A DNA stretch of 64,000 nt from Sclerotiophoma versabilis (taxonomy: Eukaryota > Ascomycota > Dothideomycetes > Pleosporales > Didymellaceae): NCBI GenBank assembly GCA_012274445.1, contig JAAROD010000058.1:62001-126000 (forward strand), written 5' to 3'. Position numbers and translations under genes: made by a program. Positions 1 to 9,965 of this stretch are shown piece by piece. Numbering within the stretch: the first letter of the stretch is position 1; each line of letters starts with the position of its first letter. A model generated the notes under the pieces. The model made no database searches. It was not told where the DNA came from and saw only the letters and a program-made list of their open reading frames with translations.

Positions 1-223
1 CTATCCGACTGTTCGATATCAAGCGCATCTGAATGATCCAAAGCTTATCACGCTATCTTAAGAATATCGGTTCGGACTCCACGACGCACCTTGAAATTGG
101 AATATATATTGAAGCGACAATGGTGACATATTTCAATCACACTCAGGGCTAGCAAGCTACCCACAATACTTTAGCTACTACAGTAACACCTGTTTACAGT
201 TGTCCTTAGTGCAAGCTATAGCA

Positions 224-1842
224 ATGGTATCTGAACCGACTGCGGAGACGAAGAAACCAGCCGTGGTCGACGCTGGAAGCTCTGTAGATTTTGGCTCCGG
301 AGAAACCGGTCCGATCATCTACATTGACCCCGCAAAGGAGGCTGCTTGTCGAAGGAAATTCGACACGTATGTTGTGCCAGTATCGGTCATATTCCTTGTT
401 CTGTGCACACTCGACAGGAACAACGTGAGTTAGTCTTGAACCAGGGAACTCCGTCATTGCTAAACCGATTCAGCTTGGGAACGCTCGAGTTTTCGGCTTC
501 GACAAAGACATTGGGCTCGTTGGCGGCCAGTTCGGTAATATCAATACCTTATCGAGTGTCTGCACCATCGTATTTGAGGTCCCCTGGGTTTTGGCTGTCA
601 AGCGCTGGGGCGCCAATAAGTCCATTGGTACTGCCTTCGTACTGTGGAGTGCTTGCACGCTTGGGACTGCATTCATCAAGACTTACGGTCAGGCTATCGT
701 AGTTCGTATGATATTAAACGCTTCCGAATCTGGTCTTGCCCAAGCATTCGCTTATTTGTTCACGACTATCTATTTATCCTCGGGAATTGGCAGGAAAGCG
801 CATCATGACGACAAACCTCGCCCAATGCATATCGGGTGCTTTTGGTGGACTGTTTGCATACGCGGTTCAAAGAATGGGATCGCGAAATGGACTTGCGGCC
901 TGGAGATGGCTCTTCATCATTGAGTTCATCATCACGATCATCATATGTGGAATCGGCTGGGTTTTTTTGCCGAACACACCAGAGGAAGCATGGTTTTTGG
1001 ACGAGGATGAGAAGGAAACCATGCGTCTGAAGAAAAAGCGAGACTTTATGGTCAGAGGAAAAGACAAATTTGAGCGCAAGTGGATCAAGATCGCACTTAC
1101 GGACCCTTTTGTATGGCTCCTGGGCATAGCGTTCTTTACCTCGTCTGTCGCAATCAACGGATTCGGTGTCTTCCTCCCTACGATAATATCTGGCCTTGGG
1201 TAAGAGATCCTACATCCGTAGCTTTGAATGATCTTCTAATCAATATCAGGTATGCCTCACTCAAAGTCAACTACATGACTATCCCTGTTTACGTTGTCGG
1301 TGCTATATCTCTTATCATTCAGGTCACCTATCCGGACAAACTAAAGCAACGTGGCGTGTTCATCGTAAGCTGTTGTGTTCCAGTTGCAGTCGGGTATCTC
1401 ATCTGTGTGGGAACACCAAACCCTGGTGCTGGATATGCTGGGATGTTCATCTTTGTTTTAGGTGAGCGATATCGACTGTCGCTTCATATGCTATAGACTA
1501 ACCTTACTAGGGCTTTATCCTATTTCTACGCTTGCCGTGACTTGGGTAGCTACCAACCTGTCGCCAGACTCTAAACGTGCAATCGGAATGCCCTTTGCGT
1601 ATTCTATTGCAAATTTATCGAATGTGGTGTCATCGCAGCTGTATCCTAGCCACCAAGGCCCCCGGTACATCCAGGGAAACGCTGTTTCTGCTGGTTTGAC
1701 AATTGTGGCTGGCTTTCTCTATGGCTCATGCTGGTTCCTACTTAAACGCAGGAATGCAAAGAATGCCATGCTTATTGCTGAATGGGCTACAACAAATGAT
1801 TTGGAGGGAGATATGAGTCTCGAAACCATGTATATCCTTTGA
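224..1842 (+). CDS. Dal5/allantoate-permease-type MFS transporter, with a one-base frameshift
   Basis: Proton-coupled anion:cation symporter of the Dal5-like branch of the major facilitator superfamily, in which fungal members import allantoate, nicotinate, vitamins or small organic acids across the plasma membrane. Exons read as 224-424, 474-1199, 1250-1461 and 1511-1842, all with GT/AG introns of about 49 bases. The first ATG is 224; reading further upstream would need a TTG. Visible family marks are a first helix ending in TLDRNN, the NARVFGFDKDIGL segment just after intron 1, a GLAAWRWLFIIE stretch and a polar C-terminus. Near 773-775 the frame changes by one base: the YLFTTIY part is in one frame and the YPRELAGKRI part in the next, and no intron of normal size can bridge them. 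Either a one-base insertion in a T run has inactivated the gene or there is a sequencing error. The substrate cannot be told from sequence. Confidence 0.8.
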
Positions 1843-2649
1843 AAAGCGTTTTCTTGGTCCGTTAGTTGTTGTAATTGGGGAAGAATCACGCTGTTATCTT
1901 GCCAGAACTGTTATTCAGTGATGCTGAACATTCATAATAATAAGTAAGGTAAGTACATTGTTTTCAGCACTCAAGTGTTGCACAGTTAGAGTAGTAACAA
2001 GTCTGTGGTTGTTTATGGAGTGAATCAATGTTCTCATGGCTTAGTATCTTTACAACACTTCATCTATACTAAGCCTCATGGTATTTCCTGTAAATAGAAT
2101 AGATCAATTGGTTCTAGAAAATCTAATGTGTTAATCGCAGCTTTAATTAAGTCTGTAGTAGCAGAGTTCTTTAATGGTAAAATATACTGTGTTCTGCGTT
2201 CAACGTGCATCAGGGTTCCGGCTAAACCTCTGGCACAGAGCCGATCCTTAGCCACAACCTAGTACGAGAGATGTCCGGTTATTCGCAGTGTCTAAAAAAT
2301 CTACTATACAACCGGAGGCACAGGCTCCAGATCCAATTTGATATGATTGTTACTCCGTCTATCCGTGAATGAAGGGGCCAGCCCTATCTATACTGTTTCA
2401 GCCAAGCATACTACTAATACCCCGCAAACGCTTGTCTGATCACACGTCGCTTGGCATTAATCAAACTGCCGAGATCTTCGCGAGACCCTGGCTGGTTGGA
2501 GAGGAGAGCCCAGGGAAAGCAAATCCCCTAATCTTACAACAAAATTATAAGACAGCGCAGGGAGTTCTCACTTTATCTTTCAGTTATTCAGCGCTTCGAA
2601 CACCAACAGTTACTTCTCGAGCTACTATCTTGACTTAGTCCATCTCACG
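1843..2649. other. Intergenic space, no gene seen
   Basis: This holds the 3' flank of the transporter and the promoter of the esterase, which lie in tandem. An 89-codon open frame at 2369-2638 has no recognisable family features and ends just before the esterase start. Nothing else is supported. Confidence 0.6.
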
Positions 2650-3492
2650 ATGAAGTTCAATGGATCCATTATTCTGGTAGCATCGATGCTAGCCTGTGCC
2701 GTCCAAGCAGCTACGGCTGGCTGTGGCAAGGCACCGACGAAGATCAAGAACGGCCTTAACAACGTCAACATCAACGGCAAAAATCGCCAATACATTGTAA
2801 CGCTCCCCGACAATTATGACAATACGAAACCTTATCGCTTTATTTTTGGTCTCCACTGGCGCGGCGGATCCATGAACGATGTCGCCAATGGTGGCTATAT
2901 CCTGCCTTACTACGGGCTTCCGCAGCTTGTCAACAATAGTGCCATTTTTGTTGCTCCTGATGGTCTTAACCAGGGCTGGGCGAACAACGGCGGAGAAGAC
3001 ATCAGCTTCTTAGACAACATCATACAGGCTACTAGCAACGACCTCTGCATCGACGAAAGTTTGCGGTTTTCCATCGGTTGGAGTTTCGGAGGTGCTATGT
3101 CATATTCCCTGGCATGCTCGCTTCCCAAGGATATTCGTGCTGTTGCAGTACTTTCTGGCGGTCAAGTCAGCGGATGTTCTGGTGGTACTCAGCCCGTTGC
3201 CTACTATGGCCAACACGGAGTCAGTGACTCGTTGCTTCCCATTGCCATGGGACGTCAGTTGCGGGATACATTCGTCCGGAACAACAAATGTGCGCAAATG
3301 AACCCGCCCGAACCGAATCCCGGCAGCCAAAAGAATGTTTTGACGAAGTACAATGGGTGTATGTCTGATAAGCCTGTTTGGTGGAGGGCATTTGATGGAG
3401 GCCATACACCTATCCCTATAGATGGTGGGGAGGATGAACAGAAGTCGTTCACTGGCGCCGGAGCTTGGGATTTCTTTTCGCAGTTTCACTGA
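2650..3492 (+). CDS. Secreted CE1-type esterase (feruloyl esterase / PHB-depolymerase-like)
   Basis: Single-exon protein of 280 residues, likely an extracellular alpha/beta-hydrolase of the carbohydrate esterase 1 / LpqC type. Fungal members release ferulic acid from plant cell-wall arabinoxylan. Residues about 1-23 form a signal peptide with the mature protein starting near AGCGKAP. The nucleophile elbow is GWSFGG with Ser145. The likely acid is Asp193 in HGVSD, and the histidine is His252 in GGHTPIP. An oxyanion-side GLHWRGGS motif sits at about 67-74, and several cysteines suggest disulfides. There is no carbohydrate-binding module, so this is the short form of the family. It sits beside a transporter and two broken hydrolases, which fits a nutrient-scavenging or plant-wall-degrading role. 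The exact ester substrate (feruloyl or other) is inferred. Confidence 0.88.
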   Translation: MKFNGSIILVASMLACAVQAATAGCGKAPTKIKNGLNNVNINGKNRQYIVTLPDNYDNTKPYRFIFGLHWRGGSMNDVANGGYILPYYGLPQLVNNSAIFVAPDGLNQGWANNGGEDISFLDNIIQATSNDLCIDESLRFSIGWSFGGAMSYSLACSLPKDIRAVAVLSGGQVSGCSGGTQPVAYYGQHGVSDSLLPIAMGRQLRDTFVRNNKCAQMNPPEPNPGSQKNVLTKYNGCMSDKPVWWRAFDGGHTPIPIDGGEDEQKSFTGAGAWDFFSQFH

Positions 3493-3866
3493 GAGATCAA
3501 TCATGATTTAAAGTGTGATGGAGTGAAATAGAGACCAGGAATTCAATCCTGAGTTTCCAACTACGAGAATAAATTACAGTGTCTGCTTTTAATCCGGTGT
3601 ATAACGTGACAACGTCTCTAAATCGGTCTGTCGCTGGCTGGGCCGTTCTGTTCTTGCAGCCCTTTGGCAGGGCAACTGCAGCAAGAGGGTGCAAACCAGC
3701 GCCATCGAAGTGCTTCTGCCAGTTCACGACAGCAGGGTGTTGAAGCCAGCTCGAATATTTAAATAGTCGATTCGTAGTAAGATTCGCAAAAAGCGTGTTT
3801 CTAGTTTAAATACAACCCTGGTCCACTAAATTAAGGCGACCGAAGGCGAGGTCTGCGAAATAGTCC
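3493..3866. other. Intergenic space, no gene seen
   Basis: Between the esterase stop and the end of the lipase remnant on the opposite strand. Only short overlapping frames without family features are present. Confidence 0.6.
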
Positions 3867-4450
3867 TCAACACGGATATGGTTGGGGAACGACTTGGCCA
3901 TTGAAGTGAAGAAGATAAACCAATACAGCACCGCTAATTGGGCCGCCATTAGCCCGTCGAATCAACTCTGGAATGAGGTCTAGAAGCCAAAGTGCGTTCG
4001 TGATGGAGACCTTGCCAATGTATTTATCCACCTTATGTAACTCATCATGGTCTTCCATTGCAAGCCGTTCATTCGTCCGCCATGCAGACAGACCGCCCTT
4101 GCTGTGGCGAATCACTACCCACTCCTTCAATGCTCCAATGGCTTTACAAGCTGAAATCAGACCATAAGCGGCATCAACAGCATGAAGAAAGTCTACTTCG
4201 TACATAAAGCCCTGGGGTATACCAGACCCTTGACCAGGATATTCGGGCGCAATCACAGCGTGTCCTGCTGTAGCCAGAGCGTACGAATTCCCGCACTCGT
4301 AGTACAGATCCTTGTGATGTTAATTTTTGCAGTATCGAATTCGCCCAGCTGTATCATGAGTCCACACCACTGCGTTAGGAAGCTCGTTTGAGTTGGGCTT
4401 GTCGTAGGAGAGCAGAACCAACTCACTCACCGGAATTCATTACTTGTCAA
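3867..4450 (-). pseudogene. Secretory lipase (LIP family) remnant
   Basis: On the minus strand, consecutive codons give LLSYDKPNSNELPNAVVW, then THDTAG, LYYECGNSYALATAGHAV, IAPEYPGQGSGI and a nucleophile-elbow region RHSKGG followed by LSAWRTNERLA. Together these follow the order of fungal secretory lipases (PF03583), where the elbow is normally GHSQGGGAAW. The frame is broken by an in-frame TAA at 4320-4322, between the VVWTHDTAG and LYYECGN parts. The first glycine of the elbow is replaced by arginine, and the N-terminal signal and C-terminal third are absent or unrecognisable. I therefore read it as a decayed gene and not a functional lipase. Boundaries are approximate. It is divergent from the alpha/beta-hydrolase remnant that follows. 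Confidence 0.72.
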
Positions 4451-4711
4451 TAGCATCAGTCAGGTAGAGAAAGCGTAAGACCATGCCAGCCTGCAGGGTG
4501 TAATTACCATTGACTTTTCTCGTCCAAAATCTTTCTAGCGTAACAGGTCCCCTGGTTTTGCTTCAGTTATGTTCGATGGCGTGCGGTAAAATGCCTCACT
4601 CGTTACATTTCTTTAGGACCTCTTGGAACCATTGAGTCCCTCGATTTTGTCTCTGGTATTTTTACCGACGTAGCGAATAATAGCAATCAATAGCCGCAGG
4701 TAAAGTCTAAC

Positions 4712-5365
4712 ACACAATGGCCAGGTACTGATCGTATTGGCGACTCGAATTTCGATGCTTTCTATAAGAACCAACTTCAGTTACAGAGTGACCGCCTCAA
4801 CAGCGAAAAACAAAATGCGCAGGCGTGTTCAGCTCTAATAGGCATTGTAGGCGATTGCCACATCAGTAACTCTCAAGCTGGTGCATATGGGGACATCTTC
4901 CAAACACGATCCCACACAAGCAGATAACGCATGAGCAGGTTGGAGAATCGGAGACATGCGCTCCGACTTCGTCAAGGGCATTGTACAACTGGAGCCATTG
5001 GGTCCACCATTCACCCTTCGCCCACCGTTTAGGAACGACCCAACTTTCGAATTCGGCCTTACCGACCTTCCGATTGGGTACGAACCATCTGCGGGTGAGG
5101 ATGCTGAAGGCATTGACACAATCATCGAGCCAATGTGAAAATCTCCAGCAAATCAGCTGATCAACCTGAGAAAAATCCCGGAACTCGTCGTTACTGGCGA
5201 AGCATTGTTCCGCGCTTGTAAGACTATTGTACCGTCGAGTACTTGAGGCAGGTCTGTGTAGACGTGGAGTACGCCGAATTAGGAAATGAGGGTATGCATG
5301 GTAACGGACACATGTCTTCCATGAAGTTTAATACATTCAAGATTGCGGACCGCGTGTATCAGTAA
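4712..5365 (+). pseudogene. Alpha/beta-hydrolase remnant in three frames
   Basis: Translation of the plus strand gives pieces in the order expected for a fungal alpha/beta-hydrolase (PF12697-like). First comes QWPGTDRIGDSNFDAFYKNQ and a nucleophile-elbow-like SQAGAYG, ending at a TAA at 4925-4927. A second frame then holds VKGIVQLEPLGPPFT, FGLTDLPIGYEP, a TGA at 5136-5138 and LRKIPELVVTGEA. A third frame holds DYCTVEYLRQ, VDVEYAELGNEG and MHGNGHM, ending at TAA 5363-5365. The catalytic-serine loop and the terminal histidine loop are both still visible, but two frame changes and at least two stops separate them. An N-terminal part upstream of 4712 could not be recognised. No functional product is expected. 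Confidence 0.75.
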
Positions 5366-6931
5366 TTAAGGAAGTATTAGCCCACGCATGAATGAGAACA
5401 AGTGGCTTTCGTGAACACCTATGCATAAATGGTCGATTTAACCACCATTTAGATACAAGATTCTTTCAGCAACGCATTGAACATAATACTCGCCACAGAT
5501 TCACAGCGTTCAAGATATGCGGTTGACTTATTCAGCACACAAATCCGGCATGTCCATACCAAAATGCACCCATACCGTACGTTTGCAGCCCCGCTTCGCG
5601 CAGGAGCTGCCGCAAAGTATTTACGCGGCCCGATTGAGAACGGAAAGGTACTGCAGCATTGCAGTGGGATTTTGCCAAAGAGTGACGCTTTTGCCTACTG
5701 CGTGAAAAGCGACATTCATCATCGCGGCCATCCAATGATGTGGGCTTACTCTTGTCCAAGTCCTGGCGTCTAGCATATCTTACAACATGAACCGCAAAAC
5801 GCATGCACCGTCTCCAGCCACTCACGAGCACAGCCCGCTATAAGCCAGACCTCACATGCATCGCCTAAAGCACCACTGCTCGATAAAACATGGCAGCATG
5901 CAGCACAAATTCTCCAAAACTTCCTGTTGAAACAAATGAACCCGGCCAGAACCAGTGAGTCAGTCTCGTCTGTATCGTGATTCATGTATTCTTCGTTCTG
6001 TTTTTCTACGCGAGTCAATATTTCAACTTGAATGCCGGTAAAATGTCTATGTCATTATGCGATACACTTACTTATGCCCTGTGAATGGCGACGCAGCGTT
6101 AGGGGCTGTAAATCTTTCTGATTTTCCGAAAGAAAACTTTGTCCCTAATCGACGAACAGAACCTCACCACATTAAGGACACTAATACAGTCACTCATCGA
6201 AATAGGCAGCACCCGGATACGTGGGGACAGATATATGCTCGAGTCAGACGAATCAACGCTGGATAATCTGCATCCAACTCAGCAGCGGTGGTCTACCCGA
6301 GATAGTTCGGCAGTTACTCCGTCCCCACGCGCAGTAGAAGAGCATACATCTACAAGCGGAGGAACCATAGGACTCTTCTTGGTCGGAACACTAGCTGAGT
6401 ACTTAACTATCAGGTGACTGGTTCGCTACGTAAACAGTCCATCGTCACGTGGTTATCATTTGTGGCTAGCACAGATTGCTTTCTCCCCTCACTTACGCAG
6501 TACCTGACGCGTAACAAATTTTGTGAACTGCTCCTACTGGAACAACTAATTGTTAAGCAGTACAGGACCAGGGAGATATTGTGGCAGCAGAATTGAAGGA
6601 AACACCTCAGCCACCACAAAAGGCGCTCCGGTAGGGAGCATATGCCCAATGTGAGAGCACACGACACTCAGCTCTCAGACTCCATCGGCGTAGAAGAAAC
6701 TATGCTCCGATGCTCCAGATATATATAGTCTTCTCATCTGATCCCACAAGAGATCAGTTGTCCATTATGTCCATCTCCTGAATATACACTCTTGAGCTCC
6801 TCAAATACTCTCCAGATATTGAGTAGAGACAGGGTGATTGAATTGGCTTAATTACATTGAACAAAACAAAATCACAAACACAGTGTACCTTGGTACACAA
6901 AACCTCTGTTGTAGCTGCTTTACACTGTAGG
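5366..6931. other. Intergenic space, no gene seen
   Basis: About 1.6 kb between the hydrolase remnant and the 3' end of the nucleotide-sugar dehydrogenase gene. Open frames of up to 99 codons occur on both strands, but none has a recognisable domain, signal peptide or convincing splice structure. It may hold further decayed sequence. Confidence 0.5.
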
Positions 6932-8446
6932 CTATGCTGCCATTCCCTTCCTAAATTCTACTGCTGCCATCGCCGGAGTGGGCAACTGATCTGTGAAAGT
7001 CCGCCGCCGGCGCCCGGAAAGATCTTGAACTTTGACCCCTCGCAGACGATCAAGGACGTTCAGATCCAGCCCTTCTTGATCAACAGCGATAATGACGCCA
7101 TCGAAGGTCTGAAGATACCTCTCATTCCAATCAACCTCAGTGTCCATCTTTGGGCAGAAACTGATCTGCTCAGCATTAACCAGCGGATCTGCAAACTCAA
7201 CATATGTGTCCCATTCGCTCAGCAACGTGCGTATAATTGCTGCGCCCGGCGAATTGCTCAGAACAGATTGCCCCCGCTTAAATCCAACGCCGACAACCAA
7301 GACCCTCAATGGTTTAGGGCTCATACGGCCACGCTCGACGGTGTCTTCAGCTCGAACCAACGACTTCATGAGCTTCTTCGCAACCTCCGCTGGCCGCTGC
7401 CATGACATACTTGTCGCTTGCTCAAGCAGCGGCATCTCACAAGTCGAAAGCAGATAGTACGGATTCACCGGTATGCAGTGTCCGCCGATTCCCGGACCTG
7501 GACGGAATGGCAGGTATCCGAACGGTTTGCTGGCAGCAGCGGCACTGACTTCGAATCCATCAATTCCTAGCGCTTCACACGCGTTGGCCATTTCATTTGC
7601 GTATGCCGCGCAGACCATGCGCTGGCAGTTCTCGTACAGCTTTGTCATTTCTGCGACCTCTGGTGAAGAAACAGGAAGCAGGTTCGCAAACACACGGCCG
7701 TAAAGGGCGGAGATGGAGTCTACGGATGCTTGATCCAGGCCAGAGATGATCTTGGGGATTTTCTCGAAAGCTGGCTCTACGCGGCCTGGGTCTACACGCT
7801 CGGGAGACATGCCAACGAGGAATTTCTTGGTGTGCATGAGCGGGCCGATAAGGGCGCGTGTCATGCCCACTGCGACTGAAGACTCGATGACAATGGTCGA
7901 GCCTGGTTTGGCGTGCTGCTCCACTGTGGAGATCGCACTGCGGAGATATGTTGTGTCAATTGTCTTGTCTGTGTTGAGTAGTGTTGGGACAGAAACGAGG
8001 AAGTGCGTTGCTCGATGAGTATCGGCAGCATTAGATGTGAATTGAATAGGGAGACCGTTCAGTTGCGATGCCACTTCTGCAAGACGCTTGGTGCTAAGGT
8101 CAAAGGCGATAACGTTGTAGTGATGGGCGAATGCCTCCACTAGGTGGGTGCCGACATAGCCTACGCCGATGACTGCAACGATTGGCTGTGCCTCCGATGT
8201 GGTAAGAGGTGGCTGTTGGTGGTCGTAGTCTTGACGGACTTCATGGATGGGAAAGTTGTCTACTTCCGGTGGAGGAGATAGTGGCGGTGAGATTGGCGTG
8301 ACTTGCACTGTGATGATGGAACTTTTGCTATCTTCAAATGGTGGGGAAGGAGGAGCTGATACAGGTGTCTCGAGCACAGTAATGGTGAGTTTGTTCTTGA
8401 CATCTGGTAGGATTCTAGTGTCGCAGGAGGGCTGAATCTGTATCAT
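6932..8446 (-). CDS. Nucleotide-sugar 6-dehydrogenase, bacterial UDP-HexNAc type
   Basis: Single-exon protein of 504 residues of the UDP-glucose/GDP-mannose dehydrogenase family. These enzymes oxidise C6 of a nucleotide sugar twice with NAD+ to give the uronic acid. The Rossmann motif GVGYVG is at 94-99. K269 and N273 lie in the AEMTKLYEN helix, and the catalytic cysteine is Cys324 in GPGIGGHCIPVNPYYL. That GGHCIP..PYYL signature resembles bacterial UDP-N-acetyl-hexosamine dehydrogenases (WbpA/WecC type) more than eukaryotic UDP-glucose dehydrogenase (GGSCF). The aspartate usual four residues after the cysteine is Asn328 here. Residues 1-85 are a proline-rich extension containing two copies of an ITV..TP.S.P.SPP unit (22-39 and 45-62). 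The gene is divergent from the GT2 gene across 1.5 kb, which suggests it supplies that enzyme with an acidic donor sugar. Exact substrate is uncertain. Confidence 0.85.
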   Translation of the reverse strand: MIQIQPSCDTRILPDVKNKLTITVLETPVSAPPSPPFEDSKSSIITVQVTPISPPLSPPPEVDNFPIHEVRQDYDHQQPPLTTSEAQPIVAVIGVGYVGTHLVEAFAHHYNVIAFDLSTKRLAEVASQLNGLPIQFTSNAADTHRATHFLVSVPTLLNTDKTIDTTYLRSAISTVEQHAKPGSTIVIESSVAVGMTRALIGPLMHTKKFLVGMSPERVDPGRVEPAFEKIPKIISGLDQASVDSISALYGRVFANLLPVSSPEVAEMTKLYENCQRMVCAAYANEMANACEALGIDGFEVSAAAASKPFGYLPFRPGPGIGGHCIPVNPYYLLSTCEMPLLEQATSMSWQRPAEVAKKLMKSLVRAEDTVERGRMSPKPLRVLVVGVGFKRGQSVLSNSPGAAIIRTLLSEWDTYVEFADPLVNAEQISFCPKMDTEVDWNERYLQTFDGVIIAVDQEGLDLNVLDRLRGVKVQDLSGRRRRTFTDQLPTPAMAAVEFRKGMAA

Positions 8447-9965
8447 GCTGAAAGAAGGTTTGACAGAATCGTATGAGAAAGAGTGTAAATGATCGTGCCT
8501 TTGAATGACTGAAGCTGCTAAACGATTGAAGCTGCTGAATGCTTTGATAGAGAAGATTCTACCGTGATCAAGTCATGGCTTTTGTATCTGAACTCCAGCC
8601 ATTGCAGAAGAAGATGATATTCACACAGCCGTCTTTCCGACATGCGCTTATACTAATCCGTTCACTTGTCCACGATGACCAACGCCACAATACTAAAGTT
8701 CTCTGCACTCACAAAGAATACGCTGCTTTGCCTTGTGGTACCATTATATTGGGGCGTGTGCTTAACTCGAAGCATGTCAAAAGAAGATCTTGCTCATTGC
8801 TATCTCCACCGTAAATCATACGTTAAGCTCTTCGACTCAGTCGCTATCTCTTAGTACACCCAATCCCATGGAAAGGTGGTGTGGGTAAGAGAAACGATCT
8901 TCTGTGTTCTGGAAGTGTCTCCACTTGTTATCCCAAGATCGTCTGGGGTGATATCACAGTTCTCATCACTACAACGTAACAGTCTACAGAGGATGTATTG
9001 TGAAACACAATCCATTGCCACTGGAGGCTGGCCAACCTTAGCACGAGCAGCTCCACATTACTTGCCTTCAAGTATCAAACACACCAGATATCTGTTTGAT
9101 AGTTATTGTAGCAGTACACTGAGCTATACAGAAATTCTCCTGCTACTGGTACTCTAGTCTTCATACTCAGCCTGCTGAGAAAGATTCGTTTCCCTTCTAC
9201 CAACTTCACAGGTCTAAGACACATCAACGCCAAACACCATCACAACTACCTCAGAACGTATGGCGCATGGGCCGAGTCGGCAAGTAACCGAGCACCCGTC
9301 CGCTCTTGGGAATGCACGTGGAGCCAGACTCCGGACTAGCCCAATCCGGCCTTCAAGAAAGCTTGGCTTCTGTTCAGGCAGGTATAAACTAGGCCAATCA
9401 TCAACGGTGGCGTTTTTTCCTTACTTTTCCGGTGGTGGCGCGCCTATGTATGCTGGGGCGGAGAAATTACCTTCTTCCCTTCGTCTTCTAGACAACCAAA
9501 TCTTATACTGCTTGCGGTAGTGACGGGAGCTAAAGGAGTCCGATGATATTGGACTAAGTATAGTGTATTTGTTCACTTGGTGTAATGGCATGATCGCAAT
9601 CCCGTGAGGCTGGGCCAAAGAAAGTATGATGGAAAAGAACTTATCATCCATGCCTAAATGATGGTGGATCGAGCGCACGCGAAGGTCCCAGGTCGATACT
9701 TCGCGATGTAGATTCGATCGCTGTTGACAACCGTCCTATTATCTTGGGTGTGACATAAGTGTTCTGCTTCCGATTCTTCTAGGCGCGCAAAATTTCTTTA
9801 CGGCACAATCGAGAAAGCACTGTGAATGCCTTCATCACTGTCCGCCTAGGTCGTGATTTCGACATTACAATTTTACTAGCCTATTAAAAGTCCTGCGGGA
9901 CGCAGTGCTCCGCTCCTTTGATCCCTCATATCTTTTCTCGACTCTGTCGTTTCCATCTCCTACCA
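8447..9965. other. Divergent promoter region, no gene seen
   Basis: About 1.5 kb between the start codons of the nucleotide-sugar dehydrogenase (minus) and the GT2 gene (plus). It must carry both promoters. Short frames such as 8575-8814 and 9260-9520 show no family features. Confidence 0.6.

Noticed and set aside
2195..2330. Short similarity to the sarcin-ricin loop of large-subunit rRNA (TAGTACGAGAG)
   Set aside because: Only about 11 bases match; flanking sequence does not follow 28S or mitochondrial LSU rRNA, so it is most likely chance.
9918..9965. Upstream non-ATG extension of the GT2 protein
   Set aside because: Would need TTG initiation; ATG 9966 is the first in frame and gives a normal fungal N-terminus.
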